From Candidatus Leptovillus gracilis (GTDB lineage Bacteria; Chloroflexota; Anaerolineae; Promineifilales; Promineifilaceae), in assembly GCA_016716065.1 (NCBI GenBank), contig JADJXA010000003.1:248001-312000 (forward strand): DNA of 64,000 nucleotides. The letters run 5' to 3'. Below the pieces are notes generated by a model. The model was not told the origin of the DNA, made no database searches, and saw only the letters and a list, made by a program, of their open reading frames with translations. Positions within the stretch are counted from its first letter, which is position 1, and each line of letters starts with the position of its first letter. Positions 58,300-64,000 of this stretch are shown here, piece by piece. A program made the position numbers and the translations under genes.

Positions 58300-59517
58300 A
58301 TGGTGACTTTGACCCGACAAGCGTCGCGACGACTGGCGATTTCACGACAACATTTAGATGCGGCGGAACGGCCGTGTCTGCTCGATCTCATCCGTGACTT
58401 GGGCTGTGTACAGTTAGACCCCATCCGGCACGTGGAGCGCACCCACTTGCTGGTCTTGTGGAGCCGTCTGGGGGCGTTCGACAGGGCCGAACTGGAACGG
58501 CTGCGGTTTGAAGAGCGGGCACTTTTCGAGTATTGGGCACACGCCGCGTCGTTGGTGCTGATGGAGGAATGGCCGGTACACCACTGGTATATGCGTCATT
58601 TGCAGGCAAAGCCAGAGTCCAAATGGTTTGAAGAGCGCCGTGAAGTGCTCGAACCAATACTGGCCGATATGATGACAGAATTTCGGCAGGCGCCGAAGAT
58701 GTCACGCGAGTTGAGCCTGGCGGATGATCCGCGATTTGACAGTCGTTGGTGGAGTGGGCGCTATGTGCCGGTACTGATTGACCATCTTTGGTCGCGGGGA
58801 GTGATTACGGTTTACGGCCGTCCTCACAATAACCACCGGCTCTGGGGTCTGGCCGAAGAATTTTGGCCGGCGTGGACCCCACGCGAAACGTGGAGCGAGG
58901 AACAGGTGACGCGCTTTGCCGCGCAAAAAGCCGTGCGGGCATTAGGCGTGGCGACTCCCAAACAGATCAAGCAGCACTATACGAGAGGGCGCTATCCGAA
59001 ACTAACGGCCGTGTTGAAAAAGCTGGTGGACGAAGGTGTATTATTGGAAGCAACCATCCTGGGCAGCGAGGAGATGCCCCTGCCCGGCCCCTGGTACTTA
59101 CACCGGGAAGATACCGCCCTGCTGGCCCAGATTCAGGCCGAAGACTGGCACGGCCGTACCACCCTGCTCTCCCCCTTCGACAACCTGATTTGCGACCGTG
59201 ACCGCACCGAGCAGTTATTCGATTTCTACTACCGCATTGAAATCTATGTGCCACCCAACAAGCGGACGTATGGGTATTACGTGCTGCCCATCTTGCACCA
59301 CGACCGCCTGATTGGACGCATTGACGCCGGCATGAACCGAAAAACCAACACCCTGCATCTGCACAACGTGTATGCGGAGGAGGGAGCGCCAGGCGATGGG
59401 CCAACAGTACAGGCCATTTCTCAGGCCGCGGCCGGGTTGGGGCAGTTTTTGGGCGCAAAAGACCTGACATGGGGTTGCGTGCCTGATGTTTGGAAAGAAC
59501 TAAAGCTGGCTCTTTAG
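58300..59517 (+). CDS. AlkX/YcaQ-type winged-helix DNA glycosylase
   Basis: Start at ATG 58300 (MVTLTRQASRRLAISRQ) with GGAGG upstream; 405 residues. The N-terminal motif LGCVQLDPIRHVERTH near residue 36 contains Gln-Leu-Asp, the Q-x-D form of the catalytic motif described for the YcaQ/AlkX branch of HTH_42 glycosylases. EYWAHAASLVLMEEWP near 83, LSPFDNLICDRDRTEQLFDF near 288 and YVLPILHHDRLIGRIDA near 322 are also typical. Relatives excise crosslinked or bulky alkylated bases. It may protect against antibiotics or alkylators; no resistance cluster is visible here. Confidence 0.88.
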   Translation: MVTLTRQASRRLAISRQHLDAAERPCLLDLIRDLGCVQLDPIRHVERTHLLVLWSRLGAFDRAELERLRFEERALFEYWAHAASLVLMEEWPVHHWYMRHLQAKPESKWFEERREVLEPILADMMTEFRQAPKMSRELSLADDPRFDSRWWSGRYVPVLIDHLWSRGVITVYGRPHNNHRLWGLAEEFWPAWTPRETWSEEQVTRFAAQKAVRALGVATPKQIKQHYTRGRYPKLTAVLKKLVDEGVLLEATILGSEEMPLPGPWYLHREDTALLAQIQAEDWHGRTTLLSPFDNLICDRDRTEQLFDFYYRIEIYVPPNKRTYGYYVLPILHHDRLIGRIDAGMNRKTNTLHLHNVYAEEGAPGDGPTVQAISQAAAGLGQFLGAKDLTWGCVPDVWKELKLAL

Positions 59518-59547
59518 GAATTCAAGGGGTTGACAGCAAATGATGCA

Positions 59548-59594
59548 TGATACGTGATGCGTGACTAGAGAGATAGTACGCATCACGCATCACG
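59548..59594. repeat. Inverted GTGATGCGTGA repeat
   Basis: TGATGCGTGA and TCACGCATCA, each preceded or followed by a degenerate second copy, flank an 18-base centre. It separates the glycosylase gene from a gene relic and is of the same word-repeat type as other gaps in the window. Confidence 0.6.
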
Positions 59595-59619
59595 CCAAAC
59601 TCCACGAAATCCCAAAGGC

Positions 59620-59895
59620 CCTTTCTTTTTTCTGGATGGCGACCCGGCAACCATCAATTGGGAAGCACTGGAAGCCGTAAAGCGACCGGATGAACAATAT
59701 GCGCTCGTTGACCGGATGTTTTATCTCCATGCGCCGGATGGCATTGGGCGATCTAAACTGGCCGAGAAGATTGGGCAGGGCTGGGGCGTCGCCATCACAG
59801 GCCGGAACAGGCGGACGGTGAGTACGCTAATGGATATGGGCACGGCCGTTGCCGGCGTAAATCCTGACGCAGAAGACGGCGACGTGACCCGGTAG
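59620..59895 (+). pseudogene. DUF1697 protein, C-terminal fragment
   Basis: The open frame ends at TAG 59893-59895 and contains MFYLHAPDGIGRSKLAEKIG and AITGRNRRTVSTLMDM, which resemble the conserved C-terminal part of DUF1697 proteins (a YLHxPdGxgrSkL motif and a RNwrTv motif). The N-terminal half and start are absent; a word-repeat lies where they should be. Confidence 0.7.
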
Positions 59896-59915
59896 TCCTC
59901 GCCATCCACCCGGGT

Positions 59916-60086
59916 TCAGGCCGAAGGTGTGGCCGTTTTGTCTTCCCGGCGCACGGCCCAGTTCCAGCGGCCGTGCCGGTTGCCGCGTTGTAGGGGAAAG
60001 TGTGACCAGCCAACAGCCGCCGGATTGAGACGGCCGTTGGGCAGGCAGAGGTCAACGGGTGCAGTTAATTCGCGTTCCTGGTTCAT
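59916..60086 (-). pseudogene. DUF2804 protein, N-terminal fragment
   Basis: From ATG 60086 the frame reads ELTAPVDLCLPNGRLNPAAV, then GWSHFPLQRGNRHGRW, close to the start of DUF2804 proteins (EPVDLC...GRLNPAAVGWSR...GRW), and stops after 56 codons. Family members have over 300 residues, so this is a remnant. It points toward the DUF1697 relic. Confidence 0.7.
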
Positions 60087-60165
60087 GGGTTCCTCGTCAG
60101 GTTAATGGCGCGGCCTGTTTCGCCAGCGGGTGGTCGGGATGTTCGGCCAGAATGCGGCGGTAGAT

Positions 60166-60381
60166 AGGGTACTAAACATATTTGCGTAGAAATATACGCT
60201 AAGAGTATTTTATCTGGAGAGTTTATGCTGACAAATGAAAATGACCGTTTTCTTGAGTTGCTTTGATCAATGATAATCACTACAACTTAGTTCGTATTGA
60301 ACTAAATTACGGGCAAAATATGGTTATCTTGATTCACAAAGCCCTTAGCGTATATTTCTGCGCGTTTATGCACAGTACCCT
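60166..60381. mobile_element. 216-base MITE-like element with AGGGTACT ends
   Basis: Terminal AGGGTACT (60166) and AGTACCCT (60374-60381) are reverse complements. Just inside, GCGTAGAAATATACGCTAAG and CTTAGCGTATATTTCTGCGC form a second inverted pair, so the ends fold. The interior is AT-rich and non-coding. The right end (ATATTTCTGCGCGTTTATGC and on) is identical in the 42-base copy at 40910-40951. It abuts the truncated Tn3 transposase. Confidence 0.78.
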
Positions 60382-60385
60382 ATTG

Positions 60386-61096
60386 TGCCGCCATGCAAGT
60401 GGATCGCAACTATGTGGATACACATGGACAGAGTGATGTTGCCTTTGCCTTTTGTCACCTGTTGGGCTTCCAATTGATGCCGCGTTTCAAGAATATGCAT
60501 GAGCAAAAGCTCTGCTTGCCCGACAAGGATATGGCCGCTCTATATCCTAATTTGGCGCTTATTCTGCAGGCGGCAATTGATTGGGAATTGATCCGGCAGC
60601 AATATGATGAAATGGTGAAGTACAAAACGGCACTGCGTTTGGGCACGGTCGAAGCCGAAGCCATCCTCAAACGGTTCGCCCGGTCTAACCAGCAGCATCC
60701 TACATACAAGGCGCTATCAGAGTTGGGACGCGCTATCAAAACGGTTTTTCTCTGCAACTATTTGATGCATGAATCGGTTCGGCGTGAGATTCAGGAAGGG
60801 TTGAATGTTGTCGAGAATTGGAATAGCGCCAATAGCTTCATCTATTACGGTCGTCATGGCGAAGTCAGTACAAACGATGTTGATGCTCAGGAAATCGCCG
60901 TTCGTCCATGCACTTACTGCAAGCCTGCCTGGTCTATGTGAACACGTTGATGGTGCAGGAGGTGTTGGCCGAGCCAAAATGGTATACCCGCATGACTGAT
61001 GAAGATTGGCGCGAGTTAACCCCATTATTCTATCTGCACGTCAATCCGTATGGTCGCTTTGATCTCGATATGGATAGTCGCCTGCCGTTGGCGGCG
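60386..61096 (+). pseudogene. Tn3-family transposase, C-terminal fragment with frameshift
   Basis: The fragment starts directly after the MITE-like element at VDRNYVDTHGQSDVAFAFCH, a conserved part of the Tn3 DDE domain. It continues through GFQLMPRFKNMHEQKLC and the catalytic-Glu region NVVENWNSANSFIYYGRHGE. One base is missing near 60907, after which LLQACLVYVNTLMVQEVL and LTPLFYLHVNPYGRFDLDM complete the C-terminus in another frame. About 800 N-terminal residues are gone, so it is inactive. Confidence 0.88.
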
Positions 61097-61243
61097 ACAG
61101 GTTGGCGCAGAAAACGAACGTTTTCTGCGCAAATCGGCCACAAATTTGCCCTCTCGAGGCAAGGTGGTGCAGAAACTCGGTGTGAAAAACAAAGTGCGGG
61201 AACTTGTTGGTCAGATGAGTTCCCGCACGATACGATCTGACTT

Positions 61244-61580
61244 ATGAAAATTGGCTATGCACGCGTTTCCACGACCGAACAAAACCTTTCATTGCAGACA
61301 GATGCGCTGGAGCAAGCTGGTTGCGAGAAAGTCTTTTATGACCAAATAAGTGGCGCCAAAACCAGGCGGCCGGGACTGGATGAAGCACTTACTTATCTTC
61401 GACAGGGAGATGTTCTGGTAGTTTGGCGACTGGATCGCCTCGGCCGTTCCCTGAACATTTGATTGAATCCGTTAATTCGCTTGAAGAGCAAGGAATTGGA
61501 CTACAGAGCTTGCAGGAGTCAATCGATACCACGACCAGCGGCGGCAAACTCATCTTCCATATCTTTAGCGCATTGGCCAA
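61244..61580 (+). pseudogene. Serine recombinase (Tn3 resolvase type), frameshifted and truncated
   Basis: Starts at ATG 61244 with the catalytic-serine motif MKIGYARVSTTEQNLSLQTD, then GAKTRRPGLDEALTYL and VVWRLDRLGRSL. A missing A near 61454 shifts the frame; HLIESVNSLEEQGIGLQSLQ and GGKLIFHIFSALA follow in the second frame. The match ends after SALA at about 61577, where EFER is expected, so the DNA-binding domain is lost. It was presumably the resolvase of the Tn3 element just upstream. Confidence 0.87.
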
Positions 61581-61964
61581 ATCAGCTAATTTTCAGATTT
61601 TGATTTTAGAGTCTCTACCTCTGGTGATTAGCTTGAATTGAACCTTTTCGAGGGGCTGGGCCAAAACCCCCTAGAGGCACTGATGACAGCAGCCAATCAT
61701 GCGAGGAGCCGGATGAGGGGAAACTTTCAAGTCCGGTTCTGAATCAGCGGTGGGGGCTGTGAAGCCCCTGCCGACTGAAATAAAGCCCTAGCTGACGGAG
61801 TTTAACGCCCCACATATGACCTGTTTCATCTGGCCGGGTGTCCCCAAAACCCCATTTTAGTCCTGGCGGAACCCTTCTTGATCTCCCACTAATTGCTCGT
61901 TATAATTGCCAATGTTATTATATACCACACAATTATAATTGACGTATCCCAAGAGCGACACCCT
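61580..61964. other. Non-coding gap holding an intron remnant
   Basis: Besides the group II intron 3' domains at 61706-61781, this stretch has GGGGCTGGGCCAAAACCCCC near 61654, similar to GGGGGTTTGGGCCAAAACCC near 40547. No reverse transcriptase or other gene is seen. Confidence 0.5.
61706..61781 (+). ncRNA. Group II intron domains V and VI (orphan 3' end)
   Basis: The 34 bases 61706-61739 fold exactly as domain V. GAGCCGGAT pairs with GTCCGGTTC over 9 pairs with the AGC triad at positions 2-4, then GAGGG pairs with CTTTC, with a two-base AA bulge and a GAAA tetraloop. Bases 61747-61776 then form an 11-pair domain VI stem (CGGTGGGGGCT with AGCCCCTGCCG) with a candidate branch-point A at 61774, placing the 3' splice site near 61781. 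The 5' domains and the intron protein are missing. Confidence 0.85.
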
Positions 61965-63417
61965 ATGGACTTTGTCGGACGCAGCCGTGAGTTAAAGATT
62001 TTGCAGACCTTTTATGAGTCGCCCAATGCCGGGTTGCTCATCCTGTACGGCCGTCGGCGCATTGGCAAGACCCGGCTCATCACCCACTTTCTGGAGCAGC
62101 GCCAGACAGCGCCCCTGTTTTACTGGATGGCGACAACTCACAATGAAGCCTACCAGCTGCGCGATTTCTCCCAGGCCATCCTGGACTACGACCCCCGCAT
62201 GTCTGGGCCACCAACGGCCGATTTCACCTTTGCCAGTTGGGAGGCGGCGCTGCACCACCTGGCCGACATCGTGGCGTTAAGCAGTCAGCCCCATCTGCTG
62301 GTGTTGGACGAATTTACCTACCTGCTGCGCAACGAACCGGCCATCAGCAGCATCTTCCAAAAAGTATGGGACCATCGTCTATCGCACATCCCGCAGCTTA
62401 AGCTCATCCTCACCGGCTCGCTGATCGGCATGATGGCGCGAGAGGTTTTTGCCTATCAAGCCCCTTTGTACGGCCGAGCCACCGCCCAAATTCGCCTGCG
62501 CCCGCTGCCCTATGCCGCGGTCTTGGCCCTGTTCCCGGAACGACCAGCCGATGAACGGGTGGCGCTTTACGGCGTCACCGGGGGCGTACCGGCTTACCTT
62601 GAACTGTTTACGCGCACGGACAGTTTTGTTACAGCGCTGCGGGACCACTGTCTGTCGCCGGGCAGCCTGATGCTGTCCGACCCGCCGCTCATCCTCTATG
62701 AACAACTGCAAGAACCGCAGACCTATGAGTCTATCCTATCGTCGGTGGCCGCTGGTTTTCACCAATGGTCAGACATTGCCAAAATGTCTGGCCTGAGCGA
62801 AACCGCGTTGGGGCATTATCTCAAAATTCTACAAGAGTTGGAATTCATCGAACGACGCGAGCCGGTGTTGGCCCGGCCGCAGAGCAAAAGCGGCCGTTAC
62901 TTTGTCCGCGACCATTTTCTGCGCTTTTACTACCGCTTTGTGGTACCGCAGCTTGGCCCGCTGGCCCGTGGTTATCAGGCAGCGGCGGCGACAAAAATTC
63001 AGGCGGAGTTACGGCCGTTTCTCGGTGAACATGTTTTTGAAGAGTTGTGCCGTGAATGGGTTTGGGCGGCGGCGATGGCCGGACAACTCCCGTTTGTGCC
63101 CGAAGCTGTGGGGTCTTACTGGCGCACCTATCGGGGGCAGGGGGTGCAGCTTGATGTGGTAGCGGCCGCCCCCCGTGAGCAGAAACTCCTGATTGGCGAA
63201 GGCGAAATGGGGACGGGATGCGCTCAGCCGGCACGTCCTGAACGACCTGATAAAACGCAGCCAGCGCATGGCGCAGGTGACGGAGGGGTGGCAAACACAG
63301 TATGCTTTGTTTGCGCGAGGCGGGTTTACGGCCGCTTTGCAGCAGGAGGCTCAGGAAACAGGGTCGCGTCTGATTTCCCTAAGCGAATTGGAACAGCAGT
63401 TGGCGGAGGCTGAATAA
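61965..63417 (+). pseudogene. AAA+ ATPase (archaeal-ATPase/DUF234 type), frameshift near 63201
   Basis: Starts at ATG 61965 (MDFVGRSRELKILQTFYE). Walker A GRRRIGKTRLITHF near residue 30, Walker B HLLVLDEFTYLL near 110 and sensor LILTGSLIGMM near 148, then a winged helix (MSGLSETALGHYLKILQEL) and the DUF234 region LDVVAAAPREQKLLIGE near 405. An extra G around 63201 changes the expected EAKWGRDAL into EGEMGTGC. The true C-terminus (LSRHVLNDLIKRSQRMAQV to LEQQLAEAE) runs in another frame to a stop at 63417. It is a paralogue of the intact protein at 37902-39329. Real inactivation or a base-call error are both possible. Confidence 0.87.
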
Positions 63418-63783
63418 CAGCGCTGCAGAGCTATGTTTGACCCCAGTGAATGCCGGTTGTCAAGGGCAAGGCAGCGAAAGACAGGCGATGTTGGCAATCA
63501 GCCTGATTGGGTTAATCCGACCTCATTCAAAAAGGAAGAGAGCATTGTCTGGCCCGCCAGAGACCTGGCAACGAAGTTGCCCCAAAGTCGCTGTGTCGGT
63601 AGGTTGTTGGGGCAAGATGGTGTGGCGTAGTGAAACGGCAGAAGGTCGAAAAATGTCAATGGTTTTTGCCCCGTTCATTATTTCCGATAAGGAAGAATCG
63701 TTGATATTAATTGGCTTTGAAACTCCGGCCATTTCGGCTAGAATATTTGTGCTAAAAAACCAACCCCTCCAGAAGGATGCGCA
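63418..63783. promoter_or_regulatory. Intergenic region with a promoter for the RhuM-type gene
   Basis: Candidate promoter TTGAAA (63717-63722) and TAGAAT (63739-63744), 16-base spacer. AGAAGG precedes the ATG at 63784. A small GGCAAC/GTTGCC hairpin lies near 63570. No gene is evident in the rest of the 366 bases. Confidence 0.5.
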
Positions 63784-64000
63784 ATGGATAGAAAACCACA
63801 GTCGCAGCTGATTCTCTACCAGACCGAAGATGGACAGACGCAAATCCAGGTCGTCATGCAAGAGGACACCGTCTGGCTGACGCAAAAAGAGATGGCCGAG
63901 TTGTTCCAACGGGACCAATCGGTTATTTCCCGGCATATCAACAACGTGTTCAAAGAAGGCGAACTGGATGCCGAAAGCAATATGCATTTTTTGCATATTG
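63784..64000 (+). CDS. RhuM-family (virulence RhuM/Fic-linked) protein, 3' end outside window
   Basis: The first 72 codons read MDRKPQSQLILYQTEDGQTQ, then VVMQEDTVWLTQKEMAELFQ, RDQSVISRHINNVFKEGEL. This is the conserved winged-helix-like N-terminus of RhuM proteins, which often sit on genomic islands near restriction or toxin genes. The C-terminal part is beyond the window. Good promoter and ribosome binding site. Confidence 0.85.
   Translation, partial: MDRKPQSQLILYQTEDGQTQIQVVMQEDTVWLTQKEMAELFQRDQSVISRHINNVFKEGELDAESNMHFLHI

Noticed and set aside
61782..61830. Continuation of the resolvase gene after the intron remnant (GGAGTTTAACGCC resembles the expected EFER codons)
   Set aside because: Only about 10 bases resemble the expected exon and the following bases do not continue the protein. 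Treated as chance.
63523..63996. A 157-codon leftward frame opposite the RhuM-type gene
   Set aside because: The rightward strand has a promoter, ribosome binding site and conserved RhuM N-terminus. The leftward frame has none of these.
1..64000. tRNA, rRNA, tmRNA or riboswitch sequences
   Set aside because: Scanning by eye I saw no TTCGAAT/GGTTCAATCC-type tRNA arms with CCA-proximal stems, no rRNA, and no riboswitch core I could defend. A covariance search could still reveal one.

Overview
The window looks like a chromosomal stretch of a free-living, carbohydrate-scavenging member of the Chloroflexota (Anaerolineae-like). This is an inference from gene style: SARP/STAND regulators, many Gfo/Idh/MocA oxidoreductases and TIM-barrel sugar isomerases, and lipoprotein binding proteins with Pro/Ala/Thr linkers. 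No rRNA or tRNA marker is present to confirm it. The palindrome ACGGCCGT (usually AACGGCCGTT) occurs throughout, about 20 times in the first 10 kb by my count, inside genes in all frames and between genes.

Layout. 1-2.1 kb: the 5' part of a SARP-STAND regulator and two small proteins. 2.1-34.9 kb: a large sugar or polyol catabolic island built around two divergent GntR regulators (12.2-14.0 kb). The leftward arm encodes a PfkB kinase, a split transketolase (C-terminal subunit frameshifted), a DXR-II/DRL-like oxidoreductase, an acetoin-dehydrogenase-type E1alpha-E1beta-E2 set, a sugar isomerase, a cupin and a Gfo/Idh oxidoreductase. The rightward arm encodes isomerases, a ROK regulator, Gfo/Idh oxidoreductases, a ribose-type ABC importer with its lipoprotein, an FGGY kinase, a zinc alcohol dehydrogenase, a phosphotriesterase-like hydrolase, a cupin-type phosphoglucose isomerase, a 2-hydroxyacid dehydrogenase, a KDPG-aldolase-type lyase, a shikimate-dehydrogenase-like protein and a fucose-isomerase-like protein. 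Two strong terminators split the rightward arm. The substrate is unknown; a branched or deoxy sugar is the most interesting possibility.

35-40.9 kb: a double-DTG aspartyl protease, an MFS exporter, an AAA ATPase, a pentapeptide protein and gene relics. 41-53.8 kb: a second leftward carbohydrate locus under a LacI regulator. It has a lipoprotein made of two tandem solute-binding domains, a MalF-like permease with two SH3-like domains in its external loop, a MalG-like permease, an MsmK-type ATPase, a GH13_18 phosphorylase, a PIN toxin-antitoxin pair translationally coupled to a GT4 glycosyltransferase, and a Gfo/Idh protein.

54-64 kb: an accessory, decayed zone. It holds a nested palindromic element, a truncated STAND/TPR regulator, intact trmO, a GyrI/AraC pair and an AlkX/YcaQ-type glycosylase, relics of DUF1697 and DUF2804 genes, a MITE-like element abutting a broken Tn3 transposase and resolvase, an orphan group II intron domain V-VI, a frameshifted AAA ATPase, and the start of a RhuM-type gene. 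No tRNA, rRNA or CRISPR array was seen.
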